55,490 bases of DNA from an uncultured Pelagibacteraceae bacterium (GTDB lineage Bacteria; Pseudomonadota; Alphaproteobacteria; Pelagibacterales; Pelagibacteraceae). Every line of letters starts with the position of its first letter. Within the stretch, counting starts at the first letter, position 1. Made by a program: the position numbers and the translations under genes. The stretch spans positions 1-55,490 of the forward strand of contig CACNPC010000003.1 of NCBI GenBank assembly GCA_902622245.1, read 5' to 3'. Shown piece by piece: positions 36,722 through 46,076 of this stretch. The notes below the pieces were generated by a model. The model worked only from the letters and a program-made list of their open reading frames with translations. It was not told the DNA's origin and searched no databases.

Positions 36722-37872
36722 AAATAAAAGTACTATTAAGTTTTGTCCTTTCATTTTTAGTTATAACTAATATTTCTTATGCAAAATTTAACATAAATGC
36801 ACGAACTGCAATTTTACAAGATTATTTATCTGGTGAAATTTTATATGAAAAAAATCCTGATGAAAGAATATTTCCTGCTTCTATGACAAAAATAATGACT
36901 TCAATCGTTGTTTTTGATTTATTGAAAAGTGGTGAAATCACACTAGATGAAAAATTTATTGTTTCTGAAAATGCTTGGAGATTATCCTCATCTGGTTATT
37001 CATCAATGTTTATAATGGTTGGAGATGAAGTTTCGGTAGAAGATTTATTATTAGGTATAATTGTTGCTTCAGGTAATGATGCTTGTGTAGCTTTGGCTGA
37101 AGGTATTGCAGGAACGGAGGACGAGTTTGCTTTGCTAATGACTGAGAAAGCTCAAGAAATTGGGATGGAAAATACTAATTTTTCAAATTCGTCAGGGATT
37201 AATGATGATAACAATTATTCAACCGTTAGAGATATTTTAATTATGTCGAATTATTTAATCAAAGAACATCCTAAATATTATGAGTATTTTAAAATTAAAG
37301 AATTTACTTGGAGTAGGACTGGAGGGGATCCAATTACACAAGGAAATAGAAATCCATTATTATATAAAAATATGGGTGTAGATGGAATTAAAACAGGCTA
37401 CCTTGGTTCAGAAAAATATTCACTTGCATCTTCCATATTAAGAAAAGAGAGAAGATTAATTGCTGTTGCAAGTGGTTTTGAAACTAAAAATTCTAGATCA
37501 AAGCAATCACAAAAATTGTTAACATGGGGAATTACAAATTTCGATACGATAAAAATAAGTAATGATAACGAATATCTTTACGAACTAGATGTTTGGCAGG
37601 GAAATAAGAAAAAAGTAAAAGTTAATACTAAAGGCATAATATATAAGACCATTCCAAAAGCTAAAAAAAAATATATGAAAGTGAAGATTGTTTATGACGG
37701 TCCTATACAAGCACCTATTAAAAAGGGAGAAAAATTAGCAGAAATAAAAGTATTATATAAAGATGAAGTAATATCTAATCATGACTTATTTTCTACAGAA
37801 AATATCAAACAACAAAATGCAATATCAAGATTGATAACTTCTATCAATTTTTTGATATGGGGCGATGTCTAA
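36718..37872 (+). CDS. dacC: D-alanyl-D-alanine carboxypeptidase (PBP5/6 family)
   Basis: Trims the terminal D-Ala of peptidoglycan side chains in the periplasm. The 384 residues have a signal peptide (1-22, ending SYA). The serine penicillin-binding triad is S55-x-x-K58 (SMTK), S118-G-N and K225-T-G, all intact. A C-terminal beta domain and a hydrophobic end follow for membrane attachment. It starts inside the RlpA-like gene (ATGA) and overlaps tmk by 8 bases. Confidence 0.95.
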   Translation: MKIKVLLSFVLSFLVITNISYAKFNINARTAILQDYLSGEILYEKNPDERIFPASMTKIMTSIVVFDLLKSGEITLDEKFIVSENAWRLSSSGYSSMFIMVGDEVSVEDLLLGIIVASGNDACVALAEGIAGTEDEFALLMTEKAQEIGMENTNFSNSSGINDDNNYSTVRDILIMSNYLIKEHPKYYEYFKIKEFTWSRTGGDPITQGNRNPLLYKNMGVDGIKTGYLGSEKYSLASSILRKERRLIAVASGFETKNSRSKQSQKLLTWGITNFDTIKISNDNEYLYELDVWQGNKKKVKVNTKGIIYKTIPKAKKKYMKVKIVYDGPIQAPIKKGEKLAEIKVLYKDEVISNHDLFSTENIKQQNAISRLITSINFLIWGDV

Positions 37873-38479
37873 ATATCCAATTATTATATTTGAAGGCATT
37901 GAGGCCTCGGGAAAAACTACAAATTTTAAAATTGCTGCAAATTATTTAAAAAAGCGAAGAAAAAATTTTATAAAATTAAGAGAGCCTGGTGGTTCAATTT
38001 TTTCAGAAAAAATAAGAAAATTGATTTTAAATAAGAAACTAAATTTAAATAATAAAACCGATCTATTACTATTTTATGCTGGAAGATCAGAAAATTTTGA
38101 GAAAATTATTAAAAAAAATTATAAAAAAAAAATAATATTAATTGATCGTTTTACAGATTCTACTATTGCGTATCAACATTATGGAATGAAAATTAATTTA
38201 AAGGTAATCAGAATGCTGAATAAGTTTATAATTGGAAATTTTAATCCTGATATAGTTTTTTTAAGTACTGTAAATTCAACAAATTTACAAAAAAGGCTTA
38301 GAAATAGATCTAACTTAAATAGATATGATAAATTTAAACTAAAATTTTATAACAAAGTTCAGAACGGGTATGAAAAAATATCAAGCAATAAGAGCAAATA
38401 TATTAAAATTAATTCAAACACTAATACAATTAACGAAGTAAAAAAAATCATAATAAATAAACTTGAGAAATTGATATAA
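37865..38479 (+). CDS. tmk: Thymidylate kinase
   Basis: Phosphorylates dTMP to dTDP. The 204 residues contain the P-loop EGIEASGKTT (about 10-19), the REPGG motif, and DRFTDSTIAYQHYG (about 94-107) with the DRY/F-S substrate site. The order dacC-tmk-holB-metG-tatD is the standard alphaproteobacterial one. It abuts holB. Confidence 0.95.
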   Translation: MSKYPIIIFEGIEASGKTTNFKIAANYLKKRRKNFIKLREPGGSIFSEKIRKLILNKKLNLNNKTDLLLFYAGRSENFEKIIKKNYKKKIILIDRFTDSTIAYQHYGMKINLKVIRMLNKFIIGNFNPDIVFLSTVNSTNLQKRLRNRSNLNRYDKFKLKFYNKVQNGYEKISSNKSKYIKINSNTNTINEVKKIIINKLEKLI

Positions 38480-39349
38480 ATGTCTGAATATAAATTAATA
38501 GGACATGAAACATATTTAGAAAAATTTGTAACACTTTACGAAAATAATGAACTTCCAAATAAAATTTTGTTATCTGGTAAAAAAGGTATTGGAAAATCAT
38601 TACTTACAGAAAAATTTTTATATAAAATTTTTAATTCTAATAACGATAATGAGCTAATAAAAAACAAATCCCATCCTAATATTTTAAATATAAAAAAAAA
38701 TAATGATAAAAAAAATATAGAAATTGATCAAATTAGAGAAATCATAAAGTTTACAAATCAATCCTCCTTTAATAATAAATCACGATTTATAATTTTCGAC
38801 GATGTTGAATTTTTAAATATTAATTCATCAAATGCTTTATTAAAAAATTTAGAAGAACCAAATGAAAATGTTTTTTTTATTTTAATTTTTAATTCAGAGA
38901 AGTTTTTAATAGATACAATAAAATCCCGATGCATAGAATTTAAATTAAGTCTATCTAATGAGAATACTAGATTGATTATCAATAATCACTTTAATGAAAA
39001 TATTTATGAACAAATAAATTCAAATTTAATAAATTATTACTCAACACCTTTTTTTTTAATATCCTTAATAAACTATATGAATGAATTTGAATTATCAGTA
39101 TCCGAAACCACAGTTGATGATTTATTAGTTAATTTAATTAATAATAAGCACTATATTAAACAAGAATTTATAAGAGATAATTTAAATATGATTATTGAAT
39201 TATTTTTTTATAAACATATAAACACAACAAAAAAATTGTCATATAAAGTTAAAGAATATTATTATTCAAAATTATCTAATGTAAAAAAATATAATCTTGA
39301 TTATGAAACTTTTTTTTTAGAATTTAAGGATAAATTATTAAGTGAATAA
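38480..39349 (+). CDS. holB: DNA polymerase III subunit delta prime (HolB)
   Basis: A clamp-loader subunit of 289 residues. A degenerate P-loop SGKKGIGKS (about 32-40) is followed by IIFDDVEFLNINSSNALLKN (about 96-115) and the SRC motif (about 150), which holds the arginine finger. The four-Cys zinc knuckle of the E. coli protein is absent; its place is taken by a Lys/Asn-rich stretch near residue 60. The context between tmk and metG supports holB over dnaX. Confidence 0.88.
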   Translation: MSEYKLIGHETYLEKFVTLYENNELPNKILLSGKKGIGKSLLTEKFLYKIFNSNNDNELIKNKSHPNILNIKKNNDKKNIEIDQIREIIKFTNQSSFNNKSRFIIFDDVEFLNINSSNALLKNLEEPNENVFFILIFNSEKFLIDTIKSRCIEFKLSLSNENTRLIINNHFNENIYEQINSNLINYYSTPFFLISLINYMNEFELSVSETTVDDLLVNLINNKHYIKQEFIRDNLNMIIELFFYKHINTTKKLSYKVKEYYYSKLSNVKKYNLDYETFFLEFKDKLLSE

Positions 39350-40868
39350 AAATTATTATATAACAACACCAATTTACTATCCTTCCGCAAAACCTCATAT
39401 GGGACATGCATATTCAAGTATAATTGCTGATTTTTTTGCACGTTTCAAAAAAATTGATGGTTTTAATGTCTATTTTTTAACAGGTACAGATGAGCATGGT
39501 TTGAAAATACAAAGATCTGCTGAAAAGTTAAATAAGGATCCAAAATCTTTTTGTGATGAAATAAGTAAAACATTTGAGGATTTAACTAAAACATTAAACT
39601 TATCTAATACAGATTTTATTAGAACGACAGAAGATAGACATAAAGTATCTGTACAAAATTTATGGAATATACTTGAAAAAAATAATCAAATTTTTTTGTC
39701 TAAATATTCTGGTTGGTATTCTGTATCAGATGAGGCTTTTTATAATGAAGATGAGGTCGAAGAAAAAGATGGTTTAAAATTTGCTAAATCATCCGGTTCA
39801 GCTGTTGAGTGGGTTGAAGAAGAATCTTTTTTTTTTAAACTTTCAGAATGGGAAAAACCGTTATTAGATTTTTATGAAAAAAATAAAAATTTCATATTAC
39901 CTGAAAGTAGAAGAAATGAAGTAGTAAGCTTTGTCAAAAGTGGATTAAAAGACTTATCTGTTAGTAGAAAAACATTTTCTTGGGGTGTAAAAGTACCAAG
40001 TGATGAAAATCATGTCGTTTACGTATGGCTAGATGCATTAACAAATTATTTAAGTTCTTTAAAATATCCCGATGAAAATAATGAATTATATAAAAGTTTT
40101 TGGCCAGCAGATTTACATATTATTGGTAAAGACATATTAAGATTTCACGCTATTTATTGGCCAGCATTCTTATTGGCTGCAAAAATAGAACCGCCAAAAA
40201 GGGTATACGGACATGGATGGATACTCTCTGGTGACGAGAAAATGTCAAAATCAAAAGGAAATATTTTAGATCCATTAGAAATAATAAATATTTATGGTTT
40301 AGACCCATTAAGATATTATTTACTTAAAGAAGTTTCTTTTGGTAATGATGGTAATATTTCTGAGGAAAAATTAGAAAATTGTATTAATAGCGATTTGGCA
40401 AATAATTTTGGAAATCTCTGTCAAAGAGTACTTTCTTTTGCTGAAAAAAATTGTTCATCTTTAATACCTGATCATAAATTTACTGATGATGATTTAGAAA
40501 TTTTAAAACCATTAAATAATCTAGATAAAATAAGATCATTTATAGATAATCAAGATATAAACCAATATATGAGTTTTATTGTTGATAGATTGTTTTCTGC
40601 AAATAAATATTTTAATGATCAGGAACCTTGGAAGAAGAAAGACGATAGATTAAGGTTGAATACGATTGTTTATACTGCATTAGAATTAATTAGAAAAATT
40701 ACTATTTTGCTTTATCCAGTAATGCCAGAAACATCAGTAAAAGTCCTAAATGTTTTTAATGAAACAGAAAATTCTATTGATTTTACATCAATTGATAATA
40801 ATGAAATTTTAAAAAAAGATTTAAAAATAAATAAATTAGATATTTTGTTTAAAAAAATTGAAAAATGA
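39342..40868 (+). CDS. metG: Methionyl-tRNA synthetase
   Basis: A class I synthetase, 508 residues. The HIGH box is HMGH (about 18-21, in PHMGHAYSS) and KMSKS lies near residue 303 in EKMSKSKGN. The connective peptide has no Cys zinc knuckle (GWYSVSDEAFYNEDE), the usual form in alphaproteobacteria. There is no C-terminal tRNA-binding dimer domain. The GTG start at 39342 lies inside the end of holB. Confidence 0.96.
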   Translation: MNKNYYITTPIYYPSAKPHMGHAYSSIIADFFARFKKIDGFNVYFLTGTDEHGLKIQRSAEKLNKDPKSFCDEISKTFEDLTKTLNLSNTDFIRTTEDRHKVSVQNLWNILEKNNQIFLSKYSGWYSVSDEAFYNEDEVEEKDGLKFAKSSGSAVEWVEEESFFFKLSEWEKPLLDFYEKNKNFILPESRRNEVVSFVKSGLKDLSVSRKTFSWGVKVPSDENHVVYVWLDALTNYLSSLKYPDENNELYKSFWPADLHIIGKDILRFHAIYWPAFLLAAKIEPPKRVYGHGWILSGDEKMSKSKGNILDPLEIINIYGLDPLRYYLLKEVSFGNDGNISEEKLENCINSDLANNFGNLCQRVLSFAEKNCSSLIPDHKFTDDDLEILKPLNNLDKIRSFIDNQDINQYMSFIVDRLFSANKYFNDQEPWKKKDDRLRLNTIVYTALELIRKITILLYPVMPETSVKVLNVFNETENSIDFTSIDNNEILKKDLKINKLDILFKKIEK

Positions 40869-41629
40869 TAGACTCTCATTGTCATCTTGATCACGAACCT
40901 CTTTATTCAAATATCAATGATGTTATAAAACGTTCCAAAGAAAATGGATTAAAGAAAATTTTAACTATTTCAACCAATTCAAAAAGCTTTGAAAATATTA
41001 AAGAGATTATAAATCTTGATGAAATAATTTATGGAAGTATAGGTATTCACCCCCACGAGTCTAGCAATGATAAGATGGATAAAAAATTCATTGTTGAAAA
41101 TGCTAATAAATTTAAAAAGATAATTGGGGTAGGGGAGACAGGATTAGATTTCTATTATGAAAATAGTCATAAAGATGATCAAATTAAAAGTTTTGAGACA
41201 CATATAGAAGCCTCTATTGAACTTAAATATCCTTTGATAGTTCATTCTAGAAGTGCTGAAAGAGAAACATTTGATATTTTAAATAAATATAAAAATAGCG
41301 ATATTAAAATACTCATGCACTGTTTTACAGGTTCAAAAGAGTTTGCTAAAAAAATGATGACATTAAATTCGTATTTTTCTGCAAGTGGAATAATAACATT
41401 TAAAAATAGTATTGATCTTCAAGAAACATTTAAAATGATTGAAAATGATAAAATTTTAATTGAAACAGATAGTCCTTTTTTAGCACCTATACCAATGAGA
41501 GGTAAAAAAAACGAACCCTCTTTTATTAAATATACATTGGAAAAACTTTCAGAATTAAAATCAAAAACTTTTGATGAATTAGAAACTATTACAAATGATA
41601 ATTTTGAACGATTATTTTTTCAAAAATGA
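40865..41629 (+). CDS. TatD-family metal-dependent hydrolase
   Basis: A 254-residue TIM-barrel hydrolase of the TatD/YcfH family, metal-dependent deoxyribonucleases. Metal ligands are DSHCHLD (residues 3-9), VGETGLDF with the bridging Glu, IVHSR, MHCFTGS and IETDSPFLAP. This gene regularly follows metG and is unrelated to Tat export despite the name. It overlaps metG and the next gene by 4 bases each (ATGA). Confidence 0.92.
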   Translation: MIDSHCHLDHEPLYSNINDVIKRSKENGLKKILTISTNSKSFENIKEIINLDEIIYGSIGIHPHESSNDKMDKKFIVENANKFKKIIGVGETGLDFYYENSHKDDQIKSFETHIEASIELKYPLIVHSRSAERETFDILNKYKNSDIKILMHCFTGSKEFAKKMMTLNSYFSASGIITFKNSIDLQETFKMIENDKILIETDSPFLAPIPMRGKKNEPSFIKYTLEKLSELKSKTFDELETITNDNFERLFFQK

Positions 41630-42402
41630 CTATAAAATTTATAATATTAGGTTGTGGAAGCTCAATGGGTGTTCCAAGACCTGATGGTTTTTTTGGAAAT
41701 TGCGATCCCAAAAATAAAAAAAATTATAGAACAAGATGTTCAGCGCTTATTAAAACTTTTAATGAAAACATTTTAATTGATACATCTCCAGACTTAAGAC
41801 AACAGTTATTACGACATAAAATTAAGAAAATAGACAAAGTATTCTATTCTCATATGCATGCTGATCAAACACATGGAATAAATGATTTAAGATCTTTTTT
41901 TATTAATAGTAGAAAACAAATTAATGTTTATGCTGATAATGAAACATCCAAATATTTAAAACAAAGTTTTTCATATTGTTTTGAAAGTTTCTCAAAAGAA
42001 TATCCAGCTACTTTAAAATTAAATAAATTAAAAAAAAATTCGTTTATTAAACATAAAAATAAAAATTTAAAATTTAAATCGATTGTTGTTCAACATGGTT
42101 CAGTCAAATCTAATTGTTTTATAATTGACAAAAAACTTGCATACATTACTGATGTAAGTGATATTCATAAAAAAGATTATTTTTATTTTAAAAATCTTAA
42201 GTATTTAATAATTGATTGTCTTTGGTACAATTTTCATCCATCACACTTCAATTTAGAAAAATCTTTACACTTCATCAAAAAATTTAAACCGAAAAATGCT
42301 ATTCTTTCAAATTTATCACCAGTGTTAGATTATAATCAGTTAAAGAAAGTTATACCTAAAAATGTTATACCAGCACATGATGGTTTAACTGTAGAACTAT
42401 AG
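41626..42402 (+). CDS. Metallo-beta-lactamase fold hydrolase (PhnP-like)
   Basis: A 258-residue MBL-fold protein with GCGSSMGVPRP at the N-terminus, then SHMHADQTHGINDLR, which is the HxHxDH metal motif. Later His residues occur in QHGSVKSN and AHDG, and an Asp in ITDVSD. The family includes cyclic phosphodiesterases such as PhnP. It regularly follows metG-tatD in alphaproteobacteria, and no phn operon is near, so a role in phosphonate use is not implied. Its TAG overlaps that of the convergent peroxidase gene in the palindrome CTATAG. Confidence 0.87.
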   Translation: MTIKFIILGCGSSMGVPRPDGFFGNCDPKNKKNYRTRCSALIKTFNENILIDTSPDLRQQLLRHKIKKIDKVFYSHMHADQTHGINDLRSFFINSRKQINVYADNETSKYLKQSFSYCFESFSKEYPATLKLNKLKKNSFIKHKNKNLKFKSIVVQHGSVKSNCFIIDKKLAYITDVSDIHKKDYFYFKNLKYLIIDCLWYNFHPSHFNLEKSLHFIKKFKPKNAILSNLSPVLDYNQLKKVIPKNVIPAHDGLTVEL

Positions 42403-42942
42403 TATTTCTTCAATTTTATTTATGATTTTATTTGATGTAGGTTTTGTAAAAGAAGCATATGTTTCCTCTACATTTCCCTGTTTATTGATTAATATTTTAT
42501 GAAAATTCCACTTAGGAATTGCAGATTTGCCAAAATTATTTTGTGCCCACACAAAAATCTCATGAGCATCCCTTCCTTTTACTTCAGTAATAGTTGTTAA
42601 TGGAAAATTTATTTCAAAATTGACCTCACAAAATTCTTTTACTTCACTATTGGTTTTTTTTTCTTGATTGAAAGAGTCTGAGGGCACTCCAAGAACAATA
42701 AGACCCTTAGATTTGTATTCATCCCATAAATCTTGCAAATCTTGGTATTGTTTTGTGAAACCACAATAGCTAGCGGTGTTTACTATAAGTATAACTTTAT
42801 CTCGATAATCTTTAAGTTTAATGATTTCTCCACTAATACTCTCAATTTCTAGATCGTATAAACTTTTCTGATCTTTGCTGTTTGCTGAATTTTTAAAAAA
42901 AAACATTATTATTGTTAAACTTATTATTATTAATCTTTTCAT
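42397..42942 (-). CDS. Exported glutathione peroxidase family protein
   Basis: A thiol peroxidase of 181 residues with a signal peptide (about 1-22). Peroxidatic Cys60 is in NTASYCGFT; a Trp-Asn pair in PKWNFHK (about 150-156) completes the catalytic set. The usual FPCNQFG loop is altered to VPSDSFNQE, a variant of the alphaproteobacterial VPSNDFG form. Real reductants of such proteins are often thioredoxin rather than glutathione. 7 bases after nhaA on the same strand. Confidence 0.9.
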   Translation of the reverse strand: MKRLIIISLTIIMFFFKNSANSKDQKSLYDLEIESISGEIIKLKDYRDKVILIVNTASYCGFTKQYQDLQDLWDEYKSKGLIVLGVPSDSFNQEKKTNSEVKEFCEVNFEINFPLTTITEVKGRDAHEIFVWAQNNFGKSAIPKWNFHKILINKQGNVEETYASFTKPTSNKIINKIEEIL

Positions 42943-42949
42943 AAACTAC

Positions 42950-44122
42950 TTACTTATTTGGTGTAAGTAGTATTAAGAAGTAACCAAATAAAGTGGATAA
43001 TAATGACCCAGTCAAAACTCCAATTTTAACTCCATCCATGTATTGCATATTTTCAACAAATGCTAAATTTCCAACAAATAGACTCATTGTAAACCCAATA
43101 CCCGTTAATACTCCAACACCGTAAAAATTAAACCAGTTAGAGTTATTGGGCATTTGGGCTATTTTCATTTTTATTGAAACATAAGAAAACACAAATACAC
43201 CTAATTGTTTTCCAACAAACAATCCTAACAATATTCCCAATGGAACTTTATCAAGTAATGATGCAAAAGATAAACCTTCTAATGAAACACCTGCATTTGC
43301 AAAAGCAAATAATGGCATAATACCAAATGCAACATATGGACTAATCGCATGTTCAATTTTTATTAGTAGCGAAAAGTCTTTGTCTTTTTTTCTATGAGGT
43401 ATAGTCATTGCTAGCAAAACACCAGCAATCGTTGCGTGAATGCCAGAATTGTGAGTGAAGTCCCAAAGAAATATCCCAACAATTAAATAAGGTAAAAATT
43501 TCTTTATATTAAACTTATTTATTACTAGAAGAACAATAAAGGCTAAAAGCATTAAGCTTAGATATTTAATACTCAGATCACCTGAATAGAATAATGCAAT
43601 AATTACTATAGCTCCTAAATCATCTATAATAGCTAAAGCAGTTAGAAAAACTTTTAAAGATAATGGAACTCTTTTACCTAATAATGAGAGCACTCCTAAA
43701 GAAAAAGCGATATCAGTTGCAGATGGAATTGCCCAACCATTCATTGTTTCACTATCTCCAAAATTAATAAAAACATAAAATAATGCAGGTACTAACATTC
43801 CACCAACTGCTGCGATAATTGGAAGAAGGGCTTGTTTTATATTTGAAAGTTCACCTTGTAAGAATTCTCTTTTAATTTCCAATGTTACAAAGAAAAAAAA
43901 TATTGCCATTAAAGCATCATTTATCCAATGTAAAACTGATAATTTTAATCCAAAATTATTTATTCCTAAAAATAAATATTTATTCAATGTAGAAAAATAT
44001 AATTCAGATAAATTAGAATTACTTACAATTAAAGCTATTATGGCTGCAAAAAGTAAAACGAGACCACTAGCAGCTTCTAATTTGAAAAACCATCTAAATG
44101 GTTTTGTAATTATCTGAATCAT
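42950..44122 (-). CDS. nhaA: Na+/H+ antiporter NhaA
   Basis: A 390-residue, 12-helix antiporter that exports sodium using the proton gradient. Landmarks are LEIKREFLQGEL (about 81-92), PSATDIAFSLGVL with the unwound helix IV region, and the ion-binding Asp167-Asp168 in IIDDLGAIVI. The Lys in helix X region is followed by GVGVLTGIGFTMSLF. Sodium export suits a marine cell. Between the zinc-ribbon gene and the peroxidase gene on the minus strand. Confidence 0.95.
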   Translation of the reverse strand: MIQIITKPFRWFFKLEAASGLVLLFAAIIALIVSNSNLSELYFSTLNKYLFLGINNFGLKLSVLHWINDALMAIFFFFVTLEIKREFLQGELSNIKQALLPIIAAVGGMLVPALFYVFINFGDSETMNGWAIPSATDIAFSLGVLSLLGKRVPLSLKVFLTALAIIDDLGAIVIIALFYSGDLSIKYLSLMLLAFIVLLVINKFNIKKFLPYLIVGIFLWDFTHNSGIHATIAGVLLAMTIPHRKKDKDFSLLIKIEHAISPYVAFGIMPLFAFANAGVSLEGLSFASLLDKVPLGILLGLFVGKQLGVFVFSYVSIKMKIAQMPNNSNWFNFYGVGVLTGIGFTMSLFVGNLAFVENMQYMDGVKIGVLTGSLLSTLFGYFLILLTPNK

Positions 44123-44124
44123 TT

Positions 44125-44619
44125 TTACCTGACTAAATCTTTAATAAATAATTTCAAGTCATTTATTACTTGATACAAACTATCTGACATTCGCACTATG
44201 CCAGGAAATATAACGGATAATTGATTTTTAAATGTGTCTATAAGCAAAATAAAGGCAATAATTGAAATAATTATTAGAAATATTTTTTTAATAATATTGT
44301 TTTCTCTTGAAACCGAACTTTTATCAATAGACACTAATTCTTTTGATGTACTCTCTTTTGTTGAAGATTTTTTTGATATTTTTTTTCTTATTTTTTTTGT
44401 TTCTTTTATAGGGACATCAACTGGTTCTATATTAATCTCTGATTTATTTTCGTTAATTTCATTTATTTTTATAGTTTCAGTTTCTAATTTTAAATTATCT
44501 TCCTTTTTATAAAACCATGTGTGATCGCAATTGCCGCACTTTAAAAGCCTACCTTCATCTGGAATTAATTTTTCATCAATATTGAACTTCTTAGAGCAAG
44601 CTGGACATTCAATGATCAT
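44125..44619 (-). CDS. Zinc-ribbon (MJ0042-type) membrane protein
   Basis: A 164-residue protein. The N-terminal zinc ribbon has C5/C8 and C28/C31 (CPAC and CGNC, with KCGNCDHTW typical of MJ0042 ribbons). A Lys/Glu/Ser-rich linker follows, then one membrane helix (about 112-130). Such proteins are widespread in alphaproteobacteria, often next to ftsE/ftsX, but their function is unknown. It is 2 bases before nhaA. Confidence 0.82.
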   Translation of the reverse strand: MIIECPACSKKFNIDEKLIPDEGRLLKCGNCDHTWFYKKEDNLKLETETIKINEINENKSEINIEPVDVPIKETKKIRKKISKKSSTKESTSKELVSIDKSSVSRENNIIKKIFLIIISIIAFILLIDTFKNQLSVIFPGIVRMSDSLYQVINDLKLFIKDLVR

Positions 44620-44714
44620 AGATACTTATATATAGCAAATTTTGTAAAATTTCCTTTTAAATAGTAATTAATATACTTTGAAATTTTTTTTATCTACTGT
44701 ATTAGTACTGCATT

Positions 44715-44791
44715 CGGGGTGTAGCGCAGCCTGGTAGCGCACTTGGTTTGGGACCAAGGGGCCGTAGGTTCGAATCCTACCACCCCGACCA
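44715..44791 (+). tRNA. tRNA-Pro (UGG)
   Basis: A 77-base cloverleaf. Acceptor CGGGGTG pairs with CACCCCG; the anticodon loop is TTTGGGA with anticodon TGG; the T loop is GTTCGAATC. Discriminator A and encoded CCA (44789-44791). The next gene begins 5 bases after the CCA. Confidence 0.97.
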
Positions 44792-44796
44792 TTTTT

Positions 44797-45078
44797 ATGA
44801 AAAAAGCAAAAATTTATAAACCATCTAAAACTGCTATGCAGTCAGGATTAAAGAAATTTGATAAGTGGATTATTGAATACATTACTGATGATCCAGGCAC
44901 GAATCCTTTGATGGGGTGGGAGAGTTCTACTGATACTTATGGCGAATTAAAATTAGAGTTTTCTACTAAAGAATTAGCAATTGAGTATGCAAAAAAAAAT
45001 AACATTGATTTTGAACTAATAGAACCGAATAAAAGAAAAGTTACTTTAAAATCTTACGCTGATAATTTTACAAAATAA
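44797..45078 (+). CDS. NADH dehydrogenase accessory subunit, NDUFS4-like (ETC complex I 18 kDa)
   Basis: A 93-residue protein with the ETC_C1_NDUFS4 profile: KIYKPSKTAMQSG at the start, DPLMGW-like NPLMGWESSTDTYGEL, and FSTKELAIEYAKKN. It is an accessory subunit of respiratory complex I kept in alphaproteobacteria and mitochondria. A longer frame begins inside tRNA-Pro at 44743 but its first 18 residues translate the tRNA, so I use ATG 44797. It has no room for a leader. Overlaps the SbmA-like gene by one base. Confidence 0.87.
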   Translation: MKKAKIYKPSKTAMQSGLKKFDKWIIEYITDDPGTNPLMGWESSTDTYGELKLEFSTKELAIEYAKKNNIDFELIEPNKRKVTLKSYADNFTK

Positions 45079-46076
45079 TGTTTAAATTTTTTACAGAAAG
45101 AAGATGGTACGGTTGGAGCATATTTGGATCAATCTTCATATTAGTTTCAACTTGGTATCAAGTACAATTAGATGTAAAAATTAATGAATGGTTTGGTGAA
45201 TTTTACGATACTCTTCAAAAAGCTTTAACAGAACCTGGTTCAGTCACAGAAACTGAATTTATTGGATATTTGTTTACATTTGCAAAAGTTGCGGGACTTT
45301 GGATTATAATTGCAATTGTAACTGGATTTTTTGTATCTCATTGGGTGTTTAGGTGGAGAACTTCAATGGCTGAATATTATCACTCTCAATGGTTAAAAGC
45401 TCGTTTGACAGAAGGGGCTTCGCAGAGAGTTCAAGAAGACACTTTAAAATTTGCAAGAATAATGGAGGGCCTTGGTGTTGGACTTTTAGATAGTATAATG
45501 ACATTAGTAGCCTTCCTACCAATATTATGGGGATTATCTAAACAGGTCGATGTACTCCCATGGATTGGTGAAGTTGATCATGCTTTAGTTTGGGTTGCAA
45601 TAATATCTGCACTTGGTGGAACAGTTTTGTTAGCTGCTGTAGGAATAAAGTTGCCTGGTATAGAATACGATATTCAAAAAGAAGAAGCAGGTTATAGAAA
45701 AGAATTAGTCCATGGTGAAGACGATCCAATAAGAGCAGCTCCGCCAACAATTGGTCAATTATATGATAGAGTAAGAGGTATTCACTATAAATCATATTTT
45801 CATTATTTATATTTCAATGCAGTAAAATGGAGCTATTTTCAAGGAATGGTAATTGTTCCATATTTAGCTTTAGCACCAACTATAGTATCAGGTGCGATAA
45901 CATTAGGTTTCGTTCAACAGATAACTAGAGCATTTGGAAGAGTTGAAAATTCGTTACAATACTTAGTTAGAAGCTGGTCTACTATAGTGGAATTGATTTC
46001 AGTTTGGAAAAGATTAAGTGAATTTGAATCTAGATTGAAATATAATTCAGAAGAAACCACTGTTGAAAATATTTAA
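45078..46076 (+). CDS. SbmA/BacA-like membrane protein
   Basis: A 332-residue protein with about six or seven membrane helices, matching the SbmA/BacA family: ERRWYGWSIFGSIFIL, QVQLDVKINEWFGEFYDTLQ, FRWRTSMAEYYHSQWL, ASQRVQEDTLKFARI and GRVENSLQYLVRSW. The family imports peptides and some antibiotics using proton flow, and BacA matters for rhizobial symbiosis. There is no ABC domain. It is somewhat shorter than E. coli SbmA (406). Overlaps glpX by one base. Confidence 0.88.
   Translation: MFKFFTERRWYGWSIFGSIFILVSTWYQVQLDVKINEWFGEFYDTLQKALTEPGSVTETEFIGYLFTFAKVAGLWIIIAIVTGFFVSHWVFRWRTSMAEYYHSQWLKARLTEGASQRVQEDTLKFARIMEGLGVGLLDSIMTLVAFLPILWGLSKQVDVLPWIGEVDHALVWVAIISALGGTVLLAAVGIKLPGIEYDIQKEEAGYRKELVHGEDDPIRAAPPTIGQLYDRVRGIHYKSYFHYLYFNAVKWSYFQGMVIVPYLALAPTIVSGAITLGFVQQITRAFGRVENSLQYLVRSWSTIVELISVWKRLSEFESRLKYNSEETTVENI

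Noticed and set aside
44743..44796. N-terminal extension of the NDUFS4-like protein
   Set aside because: The added residues translate the anticodon arm and 3' end of tRNA-Pro; family homologues start at the ATG at 44797.
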